A stretch of 64,000 nt of DNA from Photobacterium sanguinicancri (GCF_024346675.1 NZ_AP024850.1:2728001-2792000); one strand, 5' to 3'; shown: positions 24,699 through 34,503, numbered from the stretch's first letter. Numbers and translations are program-made. The notes: generated by a model not told the origin, from the sequence alone.

Positions 24699-27600
24699 TT
24701 ATTTCACGTTATCTGTCGTGGTCTCTATAGTGGCGTTCTCCGTCACTAACTCGTTAGGTATTGAAGCGACAGTTGCTGCCTTGCTAGGTTGGCGATGAAA
24801 CTTCTCGCGCAACGTTTGGAAAACATAGAAGAACACTGGCACTAATAATGTCCCAATAACCGTAGCTGTCAGCATGCCACCGAAAGCAGCAAAACCGATG
24901 GCCTTTTGCGCTTGTGCCCCTGCCGAGTTAGCAATCATCAGCGGTGCGACACCAAGAATGAAGGAGAACGCCGTCATCAATAGCGCACGGAAACGTAATT
25001 TTGCAGCCGTAATCGCGGCATCAAACACGCTATATCCTCGTTCCTCTCTCAATAATTTGGCAAATTCAACAATCAAGATGGCATTTCGACTCGCCATTCC
25101 TATCAAGAGAATCATCGCAATTTGGGTATACAGGTTGATGTCACCGCCTGTCAGTTTCACCGCAGCAAAAATACCGATAAGTGCACTTGGCACCGTCAGT
25201 AATATCGATACTGGTGTTAACCAAGATTCGTACTGGGCAACTAAGAACAAGTAGGTAAAAATTAATGCCAAGCTAAAAGCTATCACTGTCGCATTACCAG
25301 CTTTATTCTGCTCAAGTGTTAAGCCTGTCCATTCGAAGTTGTAGCCTTGAGGTAACTCGCTAAGCACAGCTTCCATCGCTTTAATCGCATCGCCACTGGT
25401 GACACCCGCCGCGGGTACCCCGTTAATCACCGCAGAGCCCGACACGTTATAGCGCAGTAAACTAGTCGGCTTATACACAATAGACGCTTCCACCAAATTA
25501 CTGACACGAATAGCCTCACCACTCGCACTGCGCACATAGAGACCAGAAAGATCATCTGCCGACTGACGGCTGTCTGCTCGCGCTTGCAGCATGACCTGAT
25601 AATTACGGCTGTCTAAGGTGTAGTCATTGATATAAACCCCACCAAAGTGGCTGTTAATAGTATTGACGATGTCACCAAAATCGACACCCATTAAACTGGC
25701 GCGTTCTTCATCAATATCAAGGTATAGGTTAGGTGTTGTAACACTAAAGGTTGAAAATGCAGCGGCAATTTCTGGCTTTTCAGATGCTTTAGCGAGAGTT
25801 TCTTGAAGGACTCGGTTTAGTTCTTCTGGGCCTTTACCACCATCATCTTTTAGCACCACTTCAAAACCATTCACCATGCCAAGGGCTGGTATCGCTGGCA
25901 TCGAGAATGCAAAGCCGCCCCCATCAGGTAAAGCATCAATCGCCGCTTGGACTTTTGCTAAAACCGCATCTTGATGTAGCTCGGCCGTTTTACGCTGATC
26001 CCAGTGTTTTAAGCTCACCACCACCATACCCACGCTGGAATTGGTCGAGCTATTTAATAAATCATAACCAGGTACTGTCATCACCAAATCCACCGCAGGA
26101 TCTTGCTGAATTTGTGCCGCCAATAGGTTCATCTCTTCACGAGTACGCTGCAATGATGCCCCTTCAGGCAATTGCACCGTGGCAAAGAACGCCCCTTGGT
26201 CTTCGTCGGGCAAGAAGCCTGACGGTAATGTTTTACCTAAGAAGGTTAGGCCCGCAAGCATGAGCGCAAAAATACCAGCACTAACGACTAACTTGCGGAT
26301 CAAAAAACTCACGGTTGAAGAAAAGCCCGCCGTCAGACGATCAAAGCCACGGTTAAATCCTTGTAGAAACGCAGGTGGCTTCATGCCTCGGTGCATTAAT
26401 AGCACACACAAAGCTGGCGTCAGTGTCAGCGCGACTATGGTTGAAATAACAACCGAGATACTGATCGCAATACCGAACTCGCTATACAAAATACCGGTCA
26501 TACCCGGCATGGCTAAGGTGGGACCAAATACGGCCAACAACACCGCGGCCGATGCGACACAAGGCCCCGTCACTTCTGCCATGGCATCGATAACACACTC
26601 TTTTACAGGCTTATCACTTTCATGCAGCAGACGCTCGACGTTTTCAATCACCACAATGGCTGCATCAACCACCACACCAATTGCCAGTACTAAACCAAAT
26701 AAGCTAATGGTATTAATGGTGCTACCTAGCATATCCATCACAGCAAAGGTGCCGATTAAGCTCACTGGAATGGCAATAGCGGGGATTAAAGTCGCCTGCC
26801 AAGTTTGTAAGAAAACATAGGTGACTAAAGTAACTAACAGCACCGCAATGATCAGAGTTTCGTAGACGTTATACAGACTCACATCGATAAAAAGTGTCGA
26901 GTCATATGGCGTCGCCCATGTCATATCATCAGGAAAGCTTTGCTCAAACTCAGTCATGGTCTCTTTGACAAGACGCGCGACTTCCATCGCATTCGCTGAT
27001 GGGTCTTGATAAACCGCTAAGCCAATAGAATCGGCATTATTGATGTAAGCATCGGCCATATATTGGTTGGCGCCTAACTCGATATCAGCGACATCTTTAA
27101 GATGAATAATTGTGCCGTCGGCATCGGTACGCAGGCGAATATCACCAAATTCTTTTTCCCCTGCAAGACGCCCTCGAACGTTCACCGTGTACTGCCACGC
27201 ATTATTGCCTACCACGGGCTCAGCGCCGACAGTACCCGCCGCACGAACGGCATTTTGATCGACAACAGCAGCAATCACTTCACTTGGCGTAATGTCTAAC
27301 GCATCTAGGCGCTCAGGCTTAACCCAAATACGCATCGCATATTCTTTTTCACCCAAGAGCTCAACTTTACTGACGCCACCTAAGCGCGCTAAACGCTCTT
27401 TAACATTTGATGAAGCATAGTTCGATAATGTTAAGCCATCATGAGTACCATTCGGCGATTGCAACGTTAAAATCATCAGCATACTAGGGCTAACTTTTTC
27501 AACAAAAACACCACCACGTTTGACCTCATCAGGCAGCAGTGGCATAGCAGCATTCACGCGATTCTGCACTAAGGTCGCGGCGCGATCAGCATCAAAACCA

Positions 27601-27887
27601 ACTTCAAAAGTAATATCTAAACTGTAGCTACCATCGTTTGAACTGTTAGAACGCATGTATTGCATGCCTTCCACCCCATTGACCTGTTTTTCAATCACAG
27701 AGGCTACGGTGTCATTTACTACCTGTGCATTCGCACCGCGGTAGTTAGTAAAGACATTGACGGAAGGTGGAGCGACATCTGGGTACTGACCCACAGGCAT
27801 ATTAATAATGCTTAACACCCCCATTAAGGTCATTAATATAGACAGTACAATCGCGAATTTAGGACGTTCAATAAAAAACTTAACCAT
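24699..27887 (-). CDS. AcrB-like RND efflux permease with altered proton relay
   Basis: The 1062-residue protein has the normal AcrB layout of twelve helices and two large periplasmic domains (MVKFFIERPKFAIVLSI at the start). The helix-4 motif reads VVVDAAIVVIENV: Asp408 is kept but residue 409, equal to AcrB Asp408, is Ala. The helix-10 motif reads GMASRNAILIVEF: Arg934 replaces AcrB Lys940. The helix-11 Arg and Thr (RFRALLMT) remain. In AcrB, both Asp residues and the Lys are needed for proton-driven pumping, so energy coupling may differ here. It forms an operon with the adaptor gene 3 bp upstream. No outer-membrane factor is adjacent. Confidence 0.9.
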   Translation of the reverse strand: MVKFFIERPKFAIVLSILMTLMGVLSIINMPVGQYPDVAPPSVNVFTNYRGANAQVVNDTVASVIEKQVNGVEGMQYMRSNSSNDGSYSLDITFEVGFDADRAATLVQNRVNAAMPLLPDEVKRGGVFVEKVSPSMLMILTLQSPNGTHDGLTLSNYASSNVKERLARLGGVSKVELLGEKEYAMRIWVKPERLDALDITPSEVIAAVVDQNAVRAAGTVGAEPVVGNNAWQYTVNVRGRLAGEKEFGDIRLRTDADGTIIHLKDVADIELGANQYMADAYINNADSIGLAVYQDPSANAMEVARLVKETMTEFEQSFPDDMTWATPYDSTLFIDVSLYNVYETLIIAVLLVTLVTYVFLQTWQATLIPAIAIPVSLIGTFAVMDMLGSTINTISLFGLVLAIGVVVDAAIVVIENVERLLHESDKPVKECVIDAMAEVTGPCVASAAVLLAVFGPTLAMPGMTGILYSEFGIAISISVVISTIVALTLTPALCVLLMHRGMKPPAFLQGFNRGFDRLTAGFSSTVSFLIRKLVVSAGIFALMLAGLTFLGKTLPSGFLPDEDQGAFFATVQLPEGASLQRTREEMNLLAAQIQQDPAVDLVMTVPGYDLLNSSTNSSVGMVVVSLKHWDQRKTAELHQDAVLAKVQAAIDALPDGGGFAFSMPAIPALGMVNGFEVVLKDDGGKGPEELNRVLQETLAKASEKPEIAAAFSTFSVTTPNLYLDIDEERASLMGVDFGDIVNTINSHFGGVYINDYTLDSRNYQVMLQARADSRQSADDLSGLYVRSASGEAIRVSNLVEASIVYKPTSLLRYNVSGSAVINGVPAAGVTSGDAIKAMEAVLSELPQGYNFEWTGLTLEQNKAGNATVIAFSLALIFTYLFLVAQYESWLTPVSILLTVPSALIGIFAAVKLTGGDINLYTQIAMILLIGMASRNAILIVEFAKLLREERGYSVFDAAITAAKLRFRALLMTAFSFILGVAPLMIANSAGAQAQKAIGFAAFGGMLTATVIGTLLVPVFFYVFQTLREKFHRQPSKAATVASIPNELVTENATIETTTDNVK

Positions 27888-27890
27888 GAT

Positions 27891-28970
27891 TTAACCCTCG
27901 ATATCGACGGCCATCCCAGGCGCAAGTTTTTGTACTCCTTCAACAATCACGATCTCGTTAGCAACAAGACCTTTGGTGATCGCAACTTGGTCACCTTCGA
28001 ACGGTTGCGTTTCAACAGTTCGACGGGCAACAACCCCCTCTTCAACTAAATATACGAACTGACCCGTAGGATCTGCCGTCACACTTTTCTCTGGTAATAA
28101 GGTGCCGTTAATACTACTGCGAAGCGTTAATTTGGCGTATTGCCCAGCAAACACAGAGTCATCGTTATCAAATAAAAACCCAACCTGTAAGCTACCTGTT
28201 TTGCTGTTTACCGTATTATCGACATACTCTAATCGACCTTGGTTGTCGTAATAGCGGCCATCGACAAAATTCAAATGCACCGAGTAATCAATGTCGCTAT
28301 GACGATAGTCATCCACAGTTTTAAGCACGGTTTCTTCATCAATACTGACTTTGATTTTCACTTTGCTGTCATCAACAACATTCACCAGCAGTTCACCGTC
28401 TTGTATCAAATCACCTGGCGACCAATCGGTTTGACCTATGCGCCCCGTAATGGGTGAGAAGATCTCTGTGCGCGACAAGATAATTTGGGCGTGTTTAATT
28501 TCATGTTCAACCGCTGCAAGCTCCGCTTTGGCAAGTTTTAACTCTGTTTCATTCGCTTCAAGCTGTTGCTGACTAATGGCTTGCCCCATTTTTTTTGCGC
28601 GTTGGTAGTTCTTTTGTGCCGACATAGATCGTGCGGTGATACGGGCTTTTTCAGCATCAAGTTTTAATAGCGCTAATTTAAACTCTTGGTTATCTAGCCG
28701 AAAAAGAAGGTCTCCTTTTTTTACCTCTTGCCCTGGCACAAAGTGTTTTTCAAGAATAGTGGCTGACACTCTCGCTTTAAGATCAACCGATTCCATCGGC
28801 TCTAAATAGCCAGGGTAAGAACGATCAATGTTGATATTTTCGATATAGGTTAATTGCGTTTTCACTTTAGGCAGAGGGATATCCACCACCACAGCTTCTG
28901 CCAGTTGCTCTTGGCAACCCACTAAAATCAAAGGAAAAGTGAAAGGAAGTAGTACAGTGCGTATGTTCAT
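27891..28970 (-). CDS. RND efflux periplasmic adaptor lipoprotein
   Basis: The 359-residue adaptor has a lipoprotein signal (LILVGC, lipid-modified Cys near residue 19), so it is tethered to the inner membrane. The usual order follows: barrel-sandwich halves around an alpha hairpin (about 95-150, KARITARSMSAQKNYQRAKK), the second half IFSPITGRIGQTDWSPGD, beta-barrel and membrane-proximal domain. It is the first gene of the operon with the altered RND permease. Compared with the adaptor at 11368-12480, it is of a different subfamily. Confidence 0.9.
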   Translation of the reverse strand: MNIRTVLLPFTFPLILVGCQEQLAEAVVVDIPLPKVKTQLTYIENINIDRSYPGYLEPMESVDLKARVSATILEKHFVPGQEVKKGDLLFRLDNQEFKLALLKLDAEKARITARSMSAQKNYQRAKKMGQAISQQQLEANETELKLAKAELAAVEHEIKHAQIILSRTEIFSPITGRIGQTDWSPGDLIQDGELLVNVVDDSKVKIKVSIDEETVLKTVDDYRHSDIDYSVHLNFVDGRYYDNQGRLEYVDNTVNSKTGSLQVGFLFDNDDSVFAGQYAKLTLRSSINGTLLPEKSVTADPTGQFVYLVEEGVVARRTVETQPFEGDQVAITKGLVANEIVIVEGVQKLAPGMAVDIEG

Positions 28971-29185
28971 ATTGCCACCTTAGTCATGGGAAATGAGTTC
29001 ATCACTGCCTTTATAAGCCGCTGACTTTATTGGTTTTATGGGACTTCACTGCCACTACATTTGCCGCAGTACAAGGATGGACTCGTGACGCATAGTAAGA
29101 AAGTGCCTGTACTATGAGAAATAAGGACAGTTAAGGCTCACTTACAGGCCCTAAGCCATCCTGAAATAACCATTTGATAAACAAT

Positions 29186-29219
29186 AAAAAAGGCTGAACC
29201 TCGTGAAAGGTTCAGCCTT
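29186..29219 (-). terminator. terminator of the amino-acid ABC operon
   Basis: AGGCTGAACC/GGTTCAGCCT stem with a TCGTGAAA loop, followed on the minus strand by a run of T. Confidence 0.9.
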
Positions 29220-29241
29220 AGGTGTATTGCAATAGTTGTGA

Positions 29242-29922
29242 TCAACTCAATGGTTTTAAATGACGTAACCAACGCCCTTCTAATCGTCTAAAGCCCCAGA
29301 TAATCACAAAGGTCAGCGCCATATAGCACATACCAGCAAATAAGAAGGATTCAAACGGCGCGTAATAACGTGAATTAACAATACGTGCCGCGCCCGTTAA
29401 ATCAACAATAGTCACAATCCCTGCGACCGCAGAGCCGTGCACCATGAAGATAACTTCATTGCTGTATGCAGGTAATGCGCGGCGTAGCGCACTCGGTAAA
29501 ATGACACGGCGAAAGGCTTGTAATGTACTCATGCCATACGCTTTTGCCGCTTCCACTTCACCTTGCGGAATACCATTGATAGCACCACGAATAATCTCAG
29601 CAGTATAAGCCGCGGTATTGAGCACAAACGCCACCAGCGCACAGAACCAAGCTTCTTGCCATAGCGTCCCCTGTACTTGAATGAGCTGGCTTAAACCGTA
29701 ATAAATCAAGTAGAGCTGAATCAATAATGGCGTGCCACGAAAGAAATAAATAAAACCCCAAGCAGGCAGTGATAACCAATAATGTTTGCTATTACGTGCC
29801 ACACCAATCGGAATAGCGACCACTAATCCAACCACTAACGCCACAGCCACCATCCATAGGGTGGTATAAAAGCCTTCGAGGTAAATCGGCCAGCTTTCGG
29901 TAAGAATACTAAAGTCCATCAC
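29242..29922 (-). CDS. Polar amino-acid ABC transporter permease (HisM/ArtM-like)
   Basis: The 226-residue inner-membrane permease has about five helices and the ATPase-contact EAA loop: EVEAAKAYGMSTLQAFRRVILPSALRRALP. FFRGTPLLIQL and NTAAYTAEIIRGAI are characteristic of the HisMQ/ArtMQ family. It overlaps with nothing but directly abuts the upstream permease gene (0-bp gap), and the two form a heterodimer. Together with the ATPase and binding protein of the same operon it imports a cationic amino acid such as arginine, lysine, ornithine or histidine. Exact specificity is not readable from the permease. Confidence 0.92.
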   Translation of the reverse strand: MMDFSILTESWPIYLEGFYTTLWMVAVALVVGLVVAIPIGVARNSKHYWLSLPAWGFIYFFRGTPLLIQLYLIYYGLSQLIQVQGTLWQEAWFCALVAFVLNTAAYTAEIIRGAINGIPQGEVEAAKAYGMSTLQAFRRVILPSALRRALPAYSNEVIFMVHGSAVAGIVTIVDLTGAARIVNSRYYAPFESFLFAGMCYMALTFVIIWGFRRLEGRWLRHLKPLS

Positions 29923-30663
29923 TTACCTCGTATGTATGCTGAATCGACGTTCTGCCCACTTCAGTGCAGAAGTTGAAAGCGTCGTAAATAATAAGAAAAT
30001 AACCGCAATCGTCATATAAAACGTGAAGGGCATTTGGGTTGTTCCCGCGGCAAGGGAGCCTTTACGTACCATATCATCAAGCCCGATGATCGATACCAGT
30101 GCTGTGGTTTTTAATAGCACTAGCCAGTTATTACCAAATCCCGGTAATGCATGGCGGATCATTTGCGGAAAAAGAACACGTCGAAAAGCCAATACGCCAC
30201 TCATGCCGTATGCCTTAGCGGCTTCAAGCTCACCTTTATCTACGGCCATGATCGCACCACGGAAGGTTTCAGCCATGTAAGCGCCAAAGATAAAACCAAT
30301 CGTCAGGATACCCGCAACAAAAGGGCTGATTTCGATGTAATCAGGTAAGTATTGTGCCCATTCGTGATTCGGATCAGACGAAGTGAAATAGTTGTTTAAC
30401 CATTCATTGATATTATATAGGCTGTCATTCAGCAGCATTTGACCGCCGAAGAAAATCAGCATCATCAACACCAAATCAGGTATCCCGCGGATCACCGTGG
30501 TATATACCGTCGCTATTGCACGCGCCCAACGATAAGGTGAGAGTTTTGCTAATGCCCCAAGCATCCCTAATATGGCGGCAAGCAGTAAAGACAACAGTGC
30601 CACCTGTAATGTGACCCACGCACCTTCCACCAGCGACCATTCATAGCCTTTTAAATCTAACAA
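29923..30663 (-). CDS. Polar amino-acid ABC transporter permease (HisQ/ArtQ-like)
   Basis: The 246-residue permease partner has the EAA loop ELEAAKAYGMSGVLAFRRVLFPQMIRHALP and the family motif RGIPDLVLM. A stretch near residues 80-110 (LYNINEWLNNYFTSSDPNHEW) forms a periplasmic loop. An AGGAG ribosome-binding site precedes the ATG. It lies 161 bp after the binding-protein gene; such wider gaps after binding-protein genes are common and usually stabilise the upstream message. Confidence 0.92.
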   Translation of the reverse strand: MLDLKGYEWSLVEGAWVTLQVALLSLLLAAILGMLGALAKLSPYRWARAIATVYTTVIRGIPDLVLMMLIFFGGQMLLNDSLYNINEWLNNYFTSSDPNHEWAQYLPDYIEISPFVAGILTIGFIFGAYMAETFRGAIMAVDKGELEAAKAYGMSGVLAFRRVLFPQMIRHALPGFGNNWLVLLKTTALVSIIGLDDMVRKGSLAAGTTQMPFTFYMTIAVIFLLFTTLSTSALKWAERRFSIHTR

Positions 30664-30824
30664 TTGGGTACTCCTTTACACACCAATAGCAGTGTTAAAA
30701 CACCAATGAAGTGAGACTAGTTCTCCAGAGCTATCATGTTCCCTGATAATCTAAAAACGAGCCTAAAGAGAAGAAGACATAAACTGGCTATGCCCTCTCC
30801 CTTGCTATCAAATACTGTTTAGCC

Positions 30825-31598
30825 TTATTTACCGTACACGTCGTAGGCGAAGTATTTCGCTGCAATCTCTTGATAAATACCTTTCTCACGTAAAGACAAG
30901 ATTGCGGCATCTAGCTTTTGAGTTAAGTCTTTGTCTTGCTTACGTAGTGCAATACCAAAACCATCACCAAACCACTTTGGATCAGTTAGCGACGGACCGA
31001 TAAAGTCATAAGCATCACCACCCGCTTTATTCAGCAACCCTTCTTCAAGCGCAGAAGCATCACCTAAAATTGTTGCAATACGGCCAGCTTTTAAATCGAG
31101 GTACGCATCATCAAATGAACCGTAACGAACGATTTCAACCGAGCTGAAATTATCTGTCAGGTATTTATCATGGGTTGTTGCACGCTGTACACCCACTTTA
31201 ACGCCATCTAGGCCCGCTTCGGTAAAGTCAATTTGAGTGCCTTTTTTCGCAACAAATTTGTTAGGAATAAGGGCATATTTACCCGTGAAATCGATCTTCT
31301 TCTTACGTTCTTCGGTGATAGACATTGCAGCAATGATGGCGTCATATTTACGAGCAAGCAGTGATGGAATAATGCCATCCCAATCTTGAGCGACGATCTT
31401 ACACTTCGCTTTCAGCTCTTTACACAGCGCATTAGCCATGTCGACATCAAAACCTTTTAGTTCGCCATTTGGCTCAGTCCAGCTAAATGGAGGGTAAGCC
31501 CCCTCGATACCAAAGCGGATTTGCTTCCACTCTTTTGCCTGTACTGATGTTGCGCCTAATGCTGAAACCATTGCTGCAGCTAAAATCCATTTTTTCAT
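30825..31598 (-). CDS. Basic amino-acid-binding periplasmic protein (HisJ/ArtI-like)
   Basis: The 257-residue binding protein has a cleavable signal peptide (ATSVQA, then KEWKQIRFG). It shows the SBP family 3 signature GFDVDMANALCKELK, a pair of cysteines near residues 57-65 as in HisJ/ArgT (disulfide), and the ligand-contact segments DGIIPSLLARKYDAIIAAMSITEERK and the hinge region. It should deliver an L-cationic amino acid to the permease pair. It is separated from the ATPase gene by a 108-bp gap containing a stem-loop. Confidence 0.92.
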   Translation of the reverse strand: MKKWILAAAMVSALGATSVQAKEWKQIRFGIEGAYPPFSWTEPNGELKGFDVDMANALCKELKAKCKIVAQDWDGIIPSLLARKYDAIIAAMSITEERKKKIDFTGKYALIPNKFVAKKGTQIDFTEAGLDGVKVGVQRATTHDKYLTDNFSSVEIVRYGSFDDAYLDLKAGRIATILGDASALEEGLLNKAGGDAYDFIGPSLTDPKWFGDGFGIALRKQDKDLTQKLDAAILSLREKGIYQEIAAKYFAYDVYGK

Positions 31599-31666
31599 TG
31601 TCTATCTCCTGTTGTGTTACGTTGTAAAAACACCTATACCCCAAACAGCAGTGATTTTACGACGCT

Positions 31667-31703
31667 AAAACGGCTACACGCCTTCGGTGTCTCGCACCGT
31701 TTT
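31667..31703 (-). terminator. intercistronic stem-loop (attenuator-like) between ATPase and binding-protein genes
   Basis: On the minus strand AAAACGG pairs with CCGTTTT around an inner ACAC/GTGT hairpin, and the element ends with TTTT. It may partly stop transcripts from the ATPase gene, or protect the 5' end of the binding-protein message. Function inferred. Confidence 0.55.
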
Positions 31704-31706
31704 TTA

Positions 31707-32477
31707 TTAATATATCGATGATATAAATTGTTTAAGTCGTTCAGATTCTGGATTTGTGAATAATTTTTCTGGGTGACCTTGCTCTTCCACCAACCCTTGA
31801 TGAAGAAACATCACTTGATTAGACACATCACGTGCAAATGCCATTTCGTGGGTAACCACTAACATGGTGCGCCCTTCCTGCGCCAAATCTTGCATGACGC
31901 CTAACACTTCCCCGACTAATTCTGGATCAAGTGCGGATGTTGGCTCATCGAATAACATCACTTCAGGATCAACCGCTAATGCGCGTGCAATCGCAGCACG
32001 CTGCTGTTGCCCACCAGAAAGATGCCCAGGATAGTAATGGCGTCGCTCATACAAGCCCACTTTCTTCAGTAACGCTTCACCTTTTTCAATCGCTTCCGCT
32101 TTAGGTACACCAAGGACATGAATAGGCGCTTCAATGACATTGCCAAGCACTGTCATGTGCGACCATAAATTGAAGCCTTGGAAAACCATGGCTAGACGAG
32201 AGCGTATACGCTGAACTTGCTTTTCATCGGTAGGAAGGAACTCACCACGGCGATTGGTGGACATTTTAATTTGCTCGCCATTCACCCAAATTTCACCTTG
32301 CGTCGGCGTTTCCAGTAAATTAATACAGCGCAGGAAAGTACTCTTCCCTGAACCAGAAGAGCCAATAATAGAGACCACATCACCACCATTAGCAGTGAGA
32401 GATATGCCTTTTAAGACTTCATTTTGACCAAATGACTTGTGTAATTCTTTGACTTCAAGCGCTACTGCATCCGTCAT
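31707..32477 (-). CDS. Amino-acid ABC transporter ATPase (HisP-like)
   Basis: The 256-residue ATPase has Walker A (GSSGSGKST, about 38-46), Q-loop (MVFQGFNLW), signature LSGGQQQR, Walker B (VMLFDEPTSALD) and the switch His (VVTHEM). Length and details such as the insert QIKMSTNRRGEFLPTDEKQVQRI are like HisP, but the gene order ATPase, binding protein, permease, permease is that of the E. coli art operon. It is the first gene of the operon, with 280 bp upstream to the next, divergent gene. Confidence 0.93.
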   Translation of the reverse strand: MTDAVALEVKELHKSFGQNEVLKGISLTANGGDVVSIIGSSGSGKSTFLRCINLLETPTQGEIWVNGEQIKMSTNRRGEFLPTDEKQVQRIRSRLAMVFQGFNLWSHMTVLGNVIEAPIHVLGVPKAEAIEKGEALLKKVGLYERRHYYPGHLSGGQQQRAAIARALAVDPEVMLFDEPTSALDPELVGEVLGVMQDLAQEGRTMLVVTHEMAFARDVSNQVMFLHQGLVEEQGHPEKLFTNPESERLKQFISSIY

Positions 32478-32757
32478 GCGCTCTTACTCCTTTAATTCCA
32501 TCAAAAGGAAAATTGCTCGTAATTACTAACAAAATCTTCCGCTATTTTGTTAACGCTTTGTCGAAGGTATCACCGAGAAGTATATTTGGCAACATTTTGT
32601 TAACCACATTGAAAGCGAATAACCGCTCAATATATCTGCATAAAAAAACAGTTATTCATACAGTTATCATTGTTGCCAATCAAGCAATCTTACGGTAGCT
32701 TAGCCTAGCTGAATCATCCGCTTTGTCTTGTTTATCGTAGTTTCGGATTAAAATATA

Positions 32758-34440
32758 ATGCAACGCTCTCTTACCGCTTTGTGGCACACCCTTTACCTCG
32801 TTGTTTTTATCTCTTTTGTATTACCTTTATCTGTCTATGCCACCCCCTCCTCAGAGCCAACTGTACTTACTGTTGTCCCCGAGTATCGTGATCGAATTAA
32901 GCGCAATTTTAACCCTTTCACACTGCTAAGCATGCCAACGACGCATGAATTCATTTTTGAGCCACTGATCATCTTCAATTCTCTACAGAATAATAAGCCA
33001 GAATATCGCCTTGCTACAGGCTATAGTCTTAGCCGAGATCTCACGAGTATCCAGTTCACCCTACGCCGTGGCGTTCTATGGTCAGATGGAAAACCATTCA
33101 CTGCAGATGATGTGCTTTACTCCTTCAATTTAATCAAAATGTTTCCAGAACTTGATTCACATGCGATTCGTACGCAATTGAAGTCGATTCGTAAATTATC
33201 AGACTATGAGATCGAAATTGAATTGAAACAGGCTAATGCTTTAGCCGCTCATCAGCTGGTGTTACTGCCCATTGTGCCTAAACATCAATGGGAAAAAGTC
33301 AAAAACCCAGTTCTATATACCAACCCAAAACCCATCGGCACTGGACCATTTACGGTTATTGAATCGTTGGATGACACCCACTACCAACAATGCACTAACC
33401 CAAATTACTGGCAAGCCAGCGAAGTGCATATTGATTGCTTACGCTACCCATTAGTGAAAAATAACGATGATTTTATTGCGCGGATTGTAACAGGCGAGTT
33501 TGATTGGACGGGTTCATTTATTCCTGATATCGAGCGCCACTATGCCTCTTACTCTGAAGACTTTCACTATTGGTTACCCCCTGCGAGCACCATTAGCCTT
33601 ATTTTCAACTACAAAGTTGCTGACAATGAACTTCGCCAAACTATAGAGAATATTGCGTTTCGACGGGCTATCTCTATGGTAGTTCAGCGCCAACTATTAA
33701 TTGATATCGCCGCGTTTGGCCAAGGTGTCCCATCAGAGTATGCATCTGGCATGAGTCAACGGTTTACTCAGTGGGCTGATACTAAAATCACTGAAAAATA
33801 CCGCCCGTATATGACCTTCAATCCGAAACAAGCCAATATGTTATTGGATTCGCTTCAGCTAGAAGACAAAAACAATGATGGGTGGCGAGATCTTCCTTCA
33901 GGCAAGCCTCTCACATTATCCGTGCTCACCCCTTCAGGCTGGACTGATTTTAATACCACAGCCATGTTACTGGCCGAAATGTTAGAAAATGTAGGAATAC
34001 GTACCACGAATATTCAAACTGGGTTTGAAGAATTTGCTGAGCGCTTATCCTATGGTGATTATGTCACGGCAATCACCAACTACCCGCAAGGACTAACACC
34101 GTATAAGTATTTTAACTCTGGCTTTAACAGCGCTTACCAAGCGCCACAATACCCACGGTATGCAAAGCACTTTTATAAAGATCATGAAGTAGACCAGCTG
34201 CTCACCGCTTTCCCTACCGCTTCTACGGTTCGTCAACGCGCAAACATTATTAACCAGCTCAACGAAACGATTGCCAGTAAACAAATTACCGTCCCCTTAT
34301 ATAATACGGTGCAGTTCTATCAGTACAACACCCAACGCTTTACAGGCTGGTTTAATGAACGTAACCCTGTCGCTAGCCCACTAATATGGCCACAAGCCCC
34401 CGAGCGTTTATTGCACTTATTAGCACTTAGACCTAAATAA
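32758..34440 (+). CDS. Orphan family-5 solute-binding protein, chitooligosaccharide-binding-protein-like
   Basis: The 560-residue protein has a signal peptide (SVYA, cleavage near residue 28) and the SBP_bac_5 (oligopeptide/oligosaccharide) fold. It closely resembles the Vibrio chitin-oligosaccharide-binding protein CBP as I recall it: shared blocks include NFNPFTL, TADDVLYSFNLIK, GTGPFTVIES, NPNYWQ and a C-terminal PERLLHLLAL. CBP both delivers chitin oligosaccharides and holds the sensor ChiS inactive. No permease or ATPase gene accompanies it; it stands alone and divergent from the ABC operon, with its own terminator. It may use another transporter's permease or act as a sensor subunit; the ligand is inferred. 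Confidence 0.8.
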   Translation: MQRSLTALWHTLYLVVFISFVLPLSVYATPSSEPTVLTVVPEYRDRIKRNFNPFTLLSMPTTHEFIFEPLIIFNSLQNNKPEYRLATGYSLSRDLTSIQFTLRRGVLWSDGKPFTADDVLYSFNLIKMFPELDSHAIRTQLKSIRKLSDYEIEIELKQANALAAHQLVLLPIVPKHQWEKVKNPVLYTNPKPIGTGPFTVIESLDDTHYQQCTNPNYWQASEVHIDCLRYPLVKNNDDFIARIVTGEFDWTGSFIPDIERHYASYSEDFHYWLPPASTISLIFNYKVADNELRQTIENIAFRRAISMVVQRQLLIDIAAFGQGVPSEYASGMSQRFTQWADTKITEKYRPYMTFNPKQANMLLDSLQLEDKNNDGWRDLPSGKPLTLSVLTPSGWTDFNTTAMLLAEMLENVGIRTTNIQTGFEEFAERLSYGDYVTAITNYPQGLTPYKYFNSGFNSAYQAPQYPRYAKHFYKDHEVDQLLTAFPTASTVRQRANIINQLNETIASKQITVPLYNTVQFYQYNTQRFTGWFNERNPVASPLIWPQAPERLLHLLALRPK

Positions 34441-34503
34441 TTCGCCGCTAGGCCTAGCGCCACTACAAGTCATAGCAGCGTCCTAGTGTTAAATAGCAGG
34501 CAT

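Noticed and set aside
26179..26820. 213-codon open frame opposite the altered RND permease
   Set aside because: A shadow of the minus-strand gene; long antisense frames are common in high-coding-density regions. No ribosome-binding site seen.
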